From contig OZ024823.1 in assembly GCA_964016985.1 (NCBI GenBank), positions 23,691,320 through 23,755,319 on the forward strand: a DNA stretch of 64,000 nucleotides. The letters are read 5' to 3'. A model generated the notes under the pieces. That model was not told the DNA's origin and made no database searches. It was given only the letters and a program-made list of their open reading frames with translations. The DNA comes from Anodontia alba (taxonomy: Eukaryota; Mollusca; Bivalvia; Lucinida; Lucinidae). Both the position numbers and the translations under genes were made by a program. Within the stretch, counting starts at the first letter, position 1; each line of letters opens with the position of its first letter. Shown here one piece after another: positions 54,279 to 63,777 of this stretch.

Positions 54279-54999
54279 ACTGCAGTGATAATTAATGGGC
54301 AATTTAAGGGTTAAGACGGACCAAACAGATCATTAATTTTTGGCAGGGCATAGACAGACAGACAGACTTTTTATTTAGAGTAAACTCTTACAGTTTCTAG
54401 TCTATCAGCATGCACATATGACAATATCGTATGGTCACAAAATATATATGGCTGACAACAAATAAATACAATGTTATTCGTAGATGATTCTGATGTAAGT
54501 ATCGACTACAATTGCACAGTGAAAGTTCCAAAATTCAAGAATCCTGAAATCTAGGTTTTCAAATCGTGAAAAGACAGTTTTCTCTATACTTTATAGAGGG
54601 ACAAAAACTCTTGAAATCCTGAAATCAGGAAGAATCCTGAAAACTTTCACCCATGCAGTTGCAAATGTAGATTGCGGAACATAGAAAAGTGAAGTGATTC
54701 TAACAAATATCCAAAACATATGTTTCTTGAAGTATTAAATACAATGTTCTTGCATAATTTCAGGTTAACTGTCACCTCTTGGGCGAGGATTTTTTGCTAG
54801 TCAAATTGTCCTTAACAACGAATTGTGTCGTTGTATCGAGTGTCAGCGTTAAGAGGGTTGCCTGTATTTTGAGTTGTCTTCTACGGAAGCAAAATGACGG
54901 TTTATATGATTTCAGGATAATGTATATTTGTTAGTAACAAAGTAACGACCACTTCCTAATTCGAGATCAGATAAGACGGGTTTATCGCAGTTTAGACTG
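54279..54999. other. No feature recognised
   Basis: Only short local repeats: (ACAG)n at 54352-54366 and TCCTGAAATC-type copies around 54540-54645. Confidence 0.45.
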
Positions 55000-55202
55000 A
55001 ATACTCTCCAAACGCTATATACTTCAACATTTCTAATTTCAGTTAAAGTATGTCAGGCAATGTAATTTAGATATTCCTAGAGAAAAATGACTTAACTATT
55101 TGCAAACAGTGGAGACCTTGATCAGACGTTGCGTTCTCTGATCTTGGTCTGCACTGTTTGCGAGTTACCCTTTTGGTAATCTCCAGACTACAATGGGTTA
55201 TA
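55000..55202. repeat. CAG-family element, core 55103-55160
   Basis: ACTGAATACTCTCCAAACGC at the left and ATCTCCAGACTACAATGGGT at the right, as in 25285-25503. The core centre is shortened. Confidence 0.7.
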
Positions 55203-55330
55203 CCAAGAGCTTATTAGTCTTATATGCTACTTGGTTATACGAATAGTGTTCAGTGGACGAAAATAGATTGTGAAGAACATTGCGGGAGAGGTGAATAACA
55301 TATATCAGTGCCCGAACTACAATTTATCAA

Positions 55331-55606
55331 CATTACGAAAACACGCCTATTCAAATATATGGAAAATTTCACCAAAAACTGAAAATTTTCAGATAAAAAT
55401 CTCTTATATTTTTCATATTTCTGCTCAAAACATAGATTGTGGGTACTCGTTAGAACCGCCTCGGCGAGGCGGTTCTAACGAGTACCCACAATATATGTTT
55501 TTGAGCAGAAATAAGAAAAATAATGTATACCCCTGTAAACCCCAGTTTTACTACATAAAAGTGGGGTTTAAGGGGGTCAAAATTATATAGGCATGTTTTC
55601 GTGATT
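55331..55606 (+). mobile_element. PAL copy 17
   Basis: CATTACGAAAACACGCCTAT to GGCATGTTTTCGTGATT. It shows the reference palindrome: arms 55417-55463 and 55465-55512 with one extra T in the right arm, centre base G. Confidence 0.94.
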
Positions 55607-55799
55607 AGCTCACCGTAGCCGAACGGATCTAGAGCGTTTGTTTGCGGCGCTGAAGGTTACGGGTTCGAATCTAGCTCAGCTTAACGACGATAAAACTCTT
55701 TTCACCCAGCAGTGAATGAATACTCTTCGTAGGAAGACTAAAGGCAGAAAAAGGATAAGACTGGGCAGCGCTTTCATCGGTACTCTCTTATACAGATGT
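55607..55799 (+). mobile_element. tRNA-like SINE, second family
   Basis: The head has A-box-like TAGCCGAACGGATC and B box GGTTCGAATCT, flanked by AGCTCACC and CTAGCTCAGC, then a ~110-bp body (ATAAAACTCTTTTCACCCAG; AGACTGGGCAGCGCTTTC). It fills exactly the space between PAL copies 17 and 18. A single copy in the window, so family status rests on the tRNA-like head. A decayed tRNA gene is the alternative. Confidence 0.55.
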
Positions 55800-56038
55800 C
55801 ATTACGAAAATTCGCCTATTCAAATATATTGAAAATTTCACCACAAAAACTGAAAGTTTTCAGATAAAAATTCTGATATTTTTCAGAATTCTGCGAGGCG
55901 GTTCTAAAGAGTACCCACAATCTATGTTTTTGAGCAGAAATAAGAAAAATGATTTATACCACTGTAAACCTCAGTTCTACTATATAAAAGTGGGATTTTA
56001 GAAGGGGGTCAAAATTATATAGGTATGTTTTCGTGATG
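55800..56038 (+). mobile_element. PAL copy 18, left palindrome arm deleted
   Basis: CATTACGAAAATTCGCCTAT to GGTATGTTTTCGTGATG. Only the right arm remains (GCGAGGCGGTTCTAAAGAGT onward). Confidence 0.92.
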
Positions 56039-56111
56039 AATAAACTACATTAGCTCGGACATTCCAAAGTACAAGACAATTTCTGCTTATTTAGCTGTTT
56101 GATACGTGTCT

Positions 56112-56390
56112 CATCAAGAAAACATACCTATATAATTTTGACCCCCTTCAACCCCACTTTTATATAGTAAAACTGGGGTTTACAGGGGTATATATTATTT
56201 TTCTTATTTCTGTTCAAAAACATAGATTGTGGGTACTCGTTAGAACCGCCTCGCAGAGGCGGTTCTAATGAGTACCCACAATCTATGTTTTGAGCAGATT
56301 TATGAAAAATATCAGAGTTTTTTATTTGAAAATTTTCAGTTTTTGGAGGTGAAATTTTCTATATATTTGAATAGACATGTTTTCGTAATG
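56112..56390 (-). mobile_element. PAL copy 19
   Basis: CATCAAGAAAACATACC to ACATGTTTTCGTAATG, full palindrome, centre CCTCGCAGAGG. Confidence 0.93.
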
Positions 56391-56410
56391 TAAACCGGCT
56401 TGACTGAAAG

Positions 56411-56730
56411 GGCAAACAGTACAGATCCTGAACGGACTGCTGTTTTGGTCTAGTTCTGCTTTCTTTGCGTAGCAGGCATGTCTCAATATTTGCAGAAAAA
56501 TGTAAAAACACATCGGATGATCAGAGGTACAATTTTTGTTTCTTTTCACCAAGATATACGGGTAAAAGCTAAGCAATATGATGAGTAAATAAATGATTGT
56601 TTACATATCTATCGGTCGTTTTATTTCGTTCATTCACACACTACTACAATGGTTTGATCAATTCGTTGATCACATTTAAAGAACAAAATGTTTGAATGCT
56701 GTAGGATTGGCTGACATCAGATATCAAAAT
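56411..56730. other. CAG fragment, then no feature
   Basis: CAAACAGTACAGATCCTGAA is one arm of a CAG core without its partner. The remainder is unassigned. Confidence 0.4.
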
Positions 56731-56734
56731 TGTC

Positions 56735-57110
56735 TCCGTTTATACCATATTTACTCCAAATATTCAGACACTTCATCACGAAAACACGCCTCTGTAATTT
56801 TGACCCCGTTAAACCCCACTTTTATATAGTAAAACAGGGGTATACATTAGTTTTTTTCTTATTTCTGCTCAAAAACTTAGATTGTGTGTACTCGTTAGAA
56901 CCGCCTCGGCAAGGCGGTTCTAACGGGTACCCACAATCTATGTTTTGAACAGAAATATGAAAAAAATATCAAATTTTTTATCTAAAAACTTTCAATTTTT
57001 ACTGGTGAAATTTTCAATATATTTGAATAAGGGTGTTTTGGTAATGCCTAATTTTCGAACTGGGTCTACACTGTTTGCATGGGCAGTTCCGTCCAAATAT
57101 TTGGGATAAT
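56735..57110. repeat. CAG-family element split by PAL copy 20
   Basis: Left piece CCATATTTACTCCAAATATT then CAGACACTT. Right piece AACTGGGTCTACACTGTTTG with GTCCAAATATTTGGGATAAT. Same subtype as 12545-12770. Confidence 0.6.
56774..57046 (-). mobile_element. PAL copy 20
   Basis: CATCACGAAAACACGCC to GGGTGTTTTGGTAATG. The palindrome is complete with a CCTCGGCAAGG centre; the small AACCCC hairpin beside it is shortened. Confidence 0.92.
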
Positions 57111-57152
57111 TACATTATATGGTAATTTTCATTTAATTTTATCGGGAACTAA

Positions 57153-57404
57153 CATCACGAAAACATACCTATATAATTCTGACCACCTTAAACCCAACTT
57201 TTATATAGTAAAACTGGGGTTTACAGGGGTAGGCATTATATTCCTTATTTTTGCTGAGAAACATAGATTGTGTGTTCTAACAAGTACCCACAATCTATGT
57301 TTTGAGCAGAAATACGAAAACTATCAGAGTTTTTTTATCTGAAAATTTTGAGTTTTTTGTAGGTGAAATTTTCTATATATTTGAATAAGCGTGTTTTCGA
57401 AATG
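57153..57404 (-). mobile_element. PAL copy 21, palindrome centre deleted
   Basis: CATCACGAAAACATACC to GCGTGTTTTCGAAATG. ATAGATTGTGTGTTCTAAC joins directly to AAGTACCCACAATC. Confidence 0.92.
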
Positions 57405-57437
57405 TCTGTTTTCCCTGCTATTTCTGTCCGAGCGTTT

Positions 57438-57700
57438 GTTTGTGTTGAGGTTTTACGGCCCAGTCAACTCATTGGGGTCATGTCGAGCGCGGTCAGTTTA
57501 CCTTACACGCCTTAGTCCTCTTAGCGGTAAACCAGTATTGTGCACATTCTTTCGCCAGAAACTGACAATTCCCCTTCTTGGATCAGCAGAAGGGAAAGAA
57601 TGACCGTAGAAAATATTTCATGATCAATCTCCACGAAAGCATGTTGCCGACCCGGAGGGGTCGAACCCTCAACCTCCTGATCACCAATCGGACGTGCATA
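57438..57700 (-). mobile_element. tRNA-derived SINE, copy C, head truncated
   Basis: Same family as 18060-18360. The B-box region is present (GGGTTCGACCCC on the minus strand), but the sequence stops just before the A box. No target duplication identified. Confidence 0.8.
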
Positions 57701-58314
57701 CTGTAAGTCAAAATGTCCTTCCATATTTATCATTAATATCATTATTGTATTTTGTCTTATTTATTTGACCATTTTCATTAATATTAGAACAGTTATGTCT
57801 GGCCAAAACAGAAAAGACCCGGATCAGACGCCGTTCAGCCAAACAATAAAATTTTTCAGACTGACTGAATAAGTATTGTCGTTCAACCAACCAATCAAAT
57901 CCTATTCAACCAATCAAATTCTTTAATTCCAATCAACATTACAATCTTAATTCATATATTCGGTTTTGACCCGTTTTTTTTTTTTTTTTTTTTTTCGTAT
58001 TCTCTATAAATCTGATGAATTTTATTTTTGTTGATGTTATTGTATTTTGGTTGGCTTTGTTTCGTGGGGATTGTCCTTTAACAATTCAACGTTCAACTAT
58101 ACCCCCTGTGGAGGAAAGTTTTGCACTTCACATGATATCTTACCTGGGGTAAATTTTATCTGATAAAATTAACCTTGACTTCAGACCGTCCCTGAAAATG
58201 TAAACTTTTATCCGTAATTGATTTCCTATATGGTAACAAGACCCAAAAGGTAATTGATTTAATTACCATTTTAAGACCCCATCAATGTTCATTTAATCAC
58301 AGTTAAATTGGTCG
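57701..58314. other. No gene; CAG fragment and poly-T
   Basis: GACCCGGATCAGACGCCG at 57816-57833 is a CAG remnant. A T run is at 57976-57995. Confidence 0.45.
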
Positions 58315-58515
58315 AGACATAACACTTACCATGCTATAGGCAAATTCAGCTGATGACAAACTGATGATATTTTTCTTATTTTTCCTACCAAATAGGATCT
58401 GACTCTTCGTGCAAATTGTCTCTTGCATGAAGTGTCAGATCCTAATTCATAAGAAAATAAGAAAACATATTTCAAAATGTCGTCTGCTGAAATTTTTCCC
58501 AGCATACAAAGTGTT
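58315..58515. repeat. OCT-family element
   Basis: ACACTTACCATGCTATAGGC, CTTCGTGCAAATTGTCTC / TTGCATGAAGTGTCAGATCC, and TCGTCTGCTGAAATTTTTCC. Confidence 0.7.
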
Positions 58516-59040
58516 ACGCCATGTGTAACACAAGAAAATGGCCCTATGAGCGTAGGACACATTACGCACATGCGTAGCATGCGTAAAAAACATATTTCCA
58601 ATTATGTGACATTAGCGAAATGTTTTGCTTCTGTTCTTAAAAACGAATTTGCTCGTTCTAGAAGCAAGGTCTTTCCTTTAAGAGTAGCCACTTTTTTGGA
58701 AGCGAATCTAGGCATATAGTTTCAAGATTTTTCCTGGATGTGCGCCTACAAAATTTTGGCAGATAACATTCCTTTTTTTACCTATTTTTTCAGAGAAAAA
58801 AATACCTGGCATTTCATGTGGATCATCTGTTAGCCACGCAGACGATGAACATTAAATGTCGTTTTCTGTTTCTGAAAAAAAATACTTAGCATTTAATACG
58901 AATCGATTCGCATGAAATGTCAAGTCTTAGTTGTTTTTGTTTTTTGTTGTTGTTGTTGTTGTTTTTTTGTTGTTTTTTTTGTTTTTTGTTGTTTTTTTAA
59001 AAAATCCAAATGGCGTCTGCTGGAGTTGTGATTAGCACAT
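58516..59040. repeat. Diverged OCT-like sequence with T-rich tracts
   Basis: GGCATTTCATGTGGATCATC and AGCATTTAATACGAATCGAT / CGCATGAAATGTCAAGTC form weak palindromes at 58790-58935. A T/G-rich tract is at 58932-59000. The 80-codon plus frame at 58477-58719 is not supported. Confidence 0.4.
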
Positions 59041-59077
59041 AAAGGTTTCAACAGGACGTCACTTTGAGGCAGTTGTC

Positions 59078-59271
59078 CTTGAAGGCCCAGAGGAAGCTCA
59101 CATCAGCGCACTCTGATCATGGCCTTTGCTGTCAACGTTCAGAATAATTGGATGCTGCAGAATATAGGACTTGACCTTGACCTATATTCTGCAGCATCCA
59201 ATTATTCTGAACGTTGGCAGCAAAGGCCATGATCAGAGTGCGCTGATGTGAGCTTCCTCTGGGCCTTCAAG
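59078..59271. repeat. Near-perfect long palindrome, 91-bp arms
   Basis: 59078-59168 and 59181-59271 are reverse complements with a single mismatch (GCTGTCAACG against CGTTGGCAGC) and a 12-bp spacer. No other copy was noticed in the window, and the ends do not resemble any of the other families. It is either a very recent inverted duplication or a sequence under constraint to stay paired. A hairpin RNA source is possible but unproven. Confidence 0.9.
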
Positions 59272-59344
59272 CCATTTAAGCCTAGTGTCCCATAAATGAT
59301 AGAAGATTCCACTCGGCATAAATGGCTTACTGTAAACTGGTTTA

Positions 59345-59545
59345 GAGTTGGAATCTTGTTAACACTTTCAGCCCTGCTGACCAAAGCAATTTCCTTTGCA
59401 AACAGAAAAGATCCAGAATAGACGGCCACATCAGGATCAACACTGTTTGACGCCTAGTTTGGATTTTGTCCAGGCACCCCTATAAATTGCAGATAAGGGC
59501 TTGTCCAGTTTCAAAGATGTAAGAGCCCAGTTCCCAAAATCAGAC
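59345..59545. repeat. CAG-family element, diverged
   Basis: CAAACAGAAAAGATCCAGAA / TCAGGATCAACACTGTTTG, flanked by TTAACACTTTCAGCCCTGCT and ACGGGAACGGGTTAATTAAC. Confidence 0.55.
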
Positions 59546-59559
59546 GGGAACGGGTTAAT

Positions 59560-59780
59560 TAACCTTTAACACTCTCTGGGCAAATTGAGCAGACGACAAA
59601 TTGATGATACTTTTCTTATTTTCCCATGAAAATAGGCTTTGCAATTTTATACAAAATGTCTCGGAGACGATTTGCATGAATGATCAAAGTTTTTTTCAGT
59701 GAAAATTATGAACAAAATATTTGAGATTTCAGAATGCCGTCTGCTGAAATATTTCCCTGCACGCTAAGTGTTAAGTTTTA
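59560..59780. repeat. OCT-family element
   Basis: ACCTTTAACACTCTCTGGGC, TATACAAAATGTCTCGGAGA / CGATTTGCATGAATGATC, and CCGTCTGCTGAAATATTTCC. Confidence 0.7.
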
Positions 59781-59835
59781 GCACTCCGAACAGTAATCGA
59801 CCATATGACATGTGCGACCAGCGTATACCTGGGTC

Positions 59836-60010
59836 CATCACAAAAACATGCCTATATATTTTGTGGTACTCGTTAGAATGGCGGTTCTAACGAGTACCTA
59901 CAATCTATGTTTTGAGCAGAAATATAAAAAAATAAGAGTTTTTTATCTGAAATTTTTCAGTTGTTGGAGGTGAAATTTTCTATATATTTGAATAGGCGTG
60001 TTTTCGTAAT
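59836..60010 (-). mobile_element. PAL copy 22, internal deletion
   Basis: CATCACAAAAACATGCC to GGCGTGTTTTCGTAATG. The left half of the element is cut from the first 25 bp straight to the palindrome (TGTGGTACTCGTTAGAATGG). It ends 63 bp before the splice donor of the exon at 60074. Confidence 0.92.
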
Positions 60011-60073
60011 GCTACGATGGTCGCATCTGCCATAAAGTCACCTTCTATATGGAGAGATCTGTAGCGTTATTAC

Positions 60074-60135
60074 CTGTGTCGTCGGACAGATCAACGACGA
60101 CGTTCGTTTTACCATAGCCGGCTCTTGTCTTTATA
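60074..60135 (-). CDS. Internal exon of the unrecognised gene (joins 47356-47690)
   Basis: A 62-bp exon with acceptor TTTATTACACAG|T and donor GACACAG|GTAATA. One base completes a codon, 20 codons follow (IKTRAGYGKTNVVVDLSDDT), and the last base is G, which the next exon completes with GT. GC content is about 50 percent against about 35 percent around it. Joined, the C-terminal region reads ...VVVDLSDDTG|LVKELDAHKY.... It is too short to stand by itself, but two good splice sites, an open phase and a matching partner support it. Upstream exons were not found before the window end. It lies between PAL copies 22 and 23. Confidence 0.65.
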
Positions 60136-60239
60136 CTGTGTAATAAATTTATTACAGCACAGCTCGGGTTGCATAATAACGTCTCATTATTTCCATATTT
60201 CACGAGTATGAACATTGTCAACTTTCTTTTGTGATAGAT

Positions 60240-60405
60240 ATTGAATATGATTGATGGCCGTAGTCCATTTGTTTCGTATCTAAAATATTAATATTTTCAG
60301 TACATTGGTGCAAAATTTTAATAGTTTCTGTCCATCTTTTTCGTATCCAATGTTTTAACTGTTTCAGTCCATTTGTTTCGTATCCAAAATTTAATGGTTT
60401 CACTT
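60240..60405. repeat. Short tandem repeat, ~45 bp, three diverged units
   Basis: TCCATTTGTTTCGTATC or close forms recur at about 60266, 60331 and 60367, each followed by AAAAT/TTTTAA. Confidence 0.5.
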
Positions 60406-60453
60406 CCCGGTGAATTGGTTGCTCTCTAAAACAAGCACAAGTTCTGGTTAAAA

Positions 60454-60730
60454 CATCACGAAAACACGCCTATATAATTTTGACCCCCTTAAACCCCACT
60501 TTTATATAGTAAAACTGGGGTTTACAGGGTATAAATTATTTTTCTTATTTCTGCTCAAAAACATATATTGTGGGTACTCGTTAGAACCGCCTCGCCGAGG
60601 CGGTTCTAACGAGTACCCACAATCTATGTTTTGAGCAGAAATATGAAAAATATCAGAGATTTTTATCTGAAAATTTTCAGTTTTTGGAGGTGAAATTTTC
60701 TATATATTTGAATAGGCGTGTTTTCGTAAT
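60454..60730 (-). mobile_element. PAL copy 23
   Basis: CATCACGAAAACACGCC to GGCGTGTTTTCGTAATG, full palindrome, centre CCTCGCCGAGG. Confidence 0.94.
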
Positions 60731-60984
60731 GCAATGCCTAATTAGTTTCACAATATTTCCGTACACTTTGTATAATAACTACAGTATCTTCAACTATTTT
60801 ATTTATGTGTTGCCATGTAAACATATATTTTATGACATTCTATCAGATACGACGTATAGAAAATAATTTCATGTATGTTGTAATCCTATTCACCAAATAA
60901 CACCTTTTATGCGTATGTTTGGCTAACGGCTTTCATTTTGTTATTATCTAATTCCTTGCTATAAGCTACCTTTGTATACGGGTA

Positions 60985-61205
60985 TTAACGCTCTGTACTC
61001 TGGGTAAAATTTCCAGCAGACGACATTTTAAAATATTTTTCTTACTTTTTTCAGATAGACTTTGACACTTCATGCAAATTGTCTCTTTAGGTGACAATTT
61101 GCACGAAGTGTAAAAGCATATTTTCTGAAAAAAATATAATAAATAAAATAAGAAAAATATAATCAATTTATCGTCTGCTGAATTTACCCGGAGATTGGTA
61201 AAGGT
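60985..61205. repeat. OCT-family element, good copy
   Basis: TTAACGCTCTGTACTCTGGG, TTCATGCAAATTGTCTCT / GTGACAATTTGCACGAAGTG, and CGTCTGCTGAATTTACCCGG ending GGTAAAGGTTAAA. Confidence 0.75.
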
Positions 61206-61550
61206 TAAAATCCTCCTTCGAGGGCAAACCGGTTAAATGTATAATTAATTTCTATTCATTACTCCGTGTTATATGTACATCCACCGATATTTAAAATTTA
61301 ACCGCATTGAAATTCAAAATTTGTTTTAGTTATATTTAGCTAAATCCCACGATCGGTTTTGTCATGTGTATATATGAAGTCTTATCTTAACTTGGTGATA
61401 TAAAATGACAAACTGTCACAGACGACTGCAATGTCAAACATTTCATATTGGATTCAAAGATATTAGATTGAATGGCTACTGATATATTTTGGTAAATAAA
61501 TAAACCCCCACTACACTGAGCGTACAAAGATAAGTGGCGATGTAATAGAA
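61206..61550. other. No feature recognised
   Basis: AT-rich, no supported frame, no repeat match noticed. Confidence 0.45.
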
Positions 61551-61782
61551 CCAAAATGTGAGAAAAACGTACCTTCTGACATGTGCGCCAACGAAGACTC
61601 AGTACAGCCTGCGCATCCGCGCAGTCTGATCAGAGTCTTCGTTGTCCGCATGAAGAAACTTTGATTTCTTGGCTATCCAAATTGTGAAGTTTCTGATCAG
61701 ACTCTGCGAATGCGAAGGCTGATCTGAATCGTCATTTGTCGCACATGGCCGAAGGTACATTTTCTGCCGTTGCGGCTCCATT
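61551..61782. repeat. GAT-family repeat, good copy
   Basis: ATGTGAGAAAAACGTACCTT, GAAGACTCAGTACAGCCTGC, CAGTCTGATCAGAGTCTTCG and GCAAGGCTGATCTGAATCG-like inverse, ending ACATTTTCTGCCGTTGCGGC. Confidence 0.7.
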
Positions 61783-61917
61783 GTGTTTAAATGATTATAT
61801 TCGTCTATTGGAGTTGAAATATGTAAACCTTAAGGGGACTTAATACACTGCCGATTTTCAGCCATCTTTTAAAAGGGAGATATTTTTGTGACGTCCTGTT
61901 TGCGTTACTGCACACTA

Positions 61918-62012
61918 ATCTCCTTCTGAAAAGGGTCTTTTCTATACGAAAGGGATTTGTTCCGTCCTATTATTTTATTGGAGACCCCTTTGCAAAATTT
62001 CAGAAAGGAGGT
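61918..62012. repeat. H-family-like hairpin
   Basis: CTCCTTCTGAAAAGGGTCTT against GACCCCTTTGCAAAATTTCA with AGAAAGGAG. The outer arms pair well, the inner poorly. Confidence 0.5.
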
Positions 62013-62386
62013 AAATCAAGTGTGATGGAGTTGCTCCTGAATGTGTATCAGTTTCCCTTAAGTGAGTTACTGTTTTTCGGGAAGCCTGGGAATTGCGTGT
62101 ATCCTAAACACAATGCTAGTCAGAGCATGAACAGTTTACTTCTACGAAGCTACAAACATCTAAAATATCTCTGGGCTAATTGGGTATTTTTTTTACTAGG
62201 CTATACAGACTATGGGCATGCACAGTTTGTTGATGCCCCCAAGCAGGTTTTAGTTTATAATTTTTAGTTCTTTGTGTTCATTTTGCCCATTCTGAGAGTT
62301 TTGAAAAGGTCGGTGACTTGATGAGGCATAATTGGCCAAAACTAGATTGTGTGACCCAGAAAACTTGACACTTAAGCTGTTTCCAG

Positions 62387-62388
<2 letters not shown>

Positions 62389-62459
<71 letters not shown>
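62389..62459. repeat. (TG)n microsatellite
   Basis: About 35 uninterrupted TG units. The Thr-His frames on the minus strand are artefacts. Confidence 0.97.
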
Positions 62460-62926
62460 CATTGCTGACAAGAGTCATTCCTTTTAGCGTCTACTTATCT
62501 TCACTACAGCTGATGCTAGTGATGTAAAACGTCTCGCCATACCTCATTATAGTGCAGTTTATATTAACTTGTTCTTTGTAATCATTTAGCCCTTTCCGGT
62601 TGCAGAGAATAACCAAGTACACATTTCTTTTAAGTTCAGCAGCTTTCAGGAGATAATTTTATTAGATATTTATAGTTTCCAAATTCTGGTTGTCAACCAA
62701 ACCGCTTGAACGATTGCCACAAAAATACCTATGTCAAACGTGTAGAATTATTGTATATTTTTTATTCAAATTTATTCATCAGTTTAGGATACGCCATTCA
62801 ATCATTTCCTTTTATAAGTCTATGACAAGTTATGGTTGCTATAGCTACCGTAACATCAAAAGCAGCAATCATAAAAGTATATTTTGTTTTAGGTAACTTT
62901 TCAAGGAATAATGTACATAGTTTTAT
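62460..62926. other. No feature recognised
   Basis: No supported exon or repeat. Confidence 0.45.
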
Positions 62927-63185
62927 CATTACGAAAACACCCCTATTCAAATGTATTGAAAATTTTAATACCAAAAAATTGAAAATTTTCAAATAAAAAA
63001 CTCTGATATTTTTCACGTTTCTGCTCAAAACATAGATTGTGGGACGAGGCGGTTCTAACGGGTACCCACAATCTTTGTTTTGAGATGAAATAAGAAAAAT
63101 AATGTATACCCTTGTAAACCCCAGTTTTACTATATAAAAGTGGGGTTTATGGGGGTCAAAATTATATAGGCATGTTTTCGTGATG
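62927..63185 (+). mobile_element. PAL copy 24, left arm tip deleted
   Basis: CATTACGAAAACACCCCTAT to GGCATGTTTTCGTGATG. The left arm stops at GATTGTGGG and continues GACGAGGCGGTTCTAACGGG. Confidence 0.92.
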
Positions 63186-63224
63186 TTAAAAGCGATTCAG
63201 TAGATTTACAAATGGGATTTCAGT

Positions 63225-63498
63225 GCATGTTAAAGCTTAGCACTATGGGTAACACTTTCAGCACACGGCATTTTAAAATATTTCATTTTTCCTATAAATT
63301 AAATTTTGACATTACATGCAAATTGTCTTCGTTGGAGGCACTTTACATGAAATGTAAAAGAAACTAGACTTTGCCAGTTCATGCAAATTGTCTCCTTAGG
63401 AGGCAAATTACAATTTGCATGAAATGTCAAAGCCTAGTTTCTGGGAAAAATAAAAATATTTCAAAATGTTTTATCTGCTGAAAAATTTACCCAGCACG
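63225..63498. repeat. OCT-family element with a duplicated core
   Basis: Two palindromic cores follow each other: TACATGCAAATTGTCTTC / TTTACATGAAATGTAAAAG, then TCATGCAAATTGTCTCC / CAATTTGCATGAAATGTC. It ends TTATCTGCTGAAAAATTTAC then CCAGCACG, where PAL copy 25 starts. Confidence 0.7.
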
Positions 63499-63499
63499 C

Positions 63500-63777
63500 C
63501 ATTACGAAAACACGCCTATTCAAATATATACAAAATTTCACCTCCAAAAACTGAAAATTTTCAAATAAAAAAAACTCTTATATTTTTCATATTTCTGCTC
63601 AAAACATTGATTGTGGGACTCGTTAGAACCGCCTCGGCGAGGCGGTTCTAACAAGTATCCACAATCTATGTTTTGAGCAGATATAAGAAAAATAATGTAT
63701 ACCCCTGTAAACCCCAGTTTTCTATATAAAAGTGGGGTTAAAGGGGGTCAAAATTATATAGGAGTGTTTTCGTGATG
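63500..63777 (+). mobile_element. PAL copy 25
   Basis: CATTACGAAAACACGCCTAT to GGAGTGTTTTCGTGATG, palindrome centre CCTCGGCGAGG. Confidence 0.94.

Noticed and set aside
62250..62478. Thr-His polymer frames
   Set aside because: Translation of the (TG)n microsatellite.
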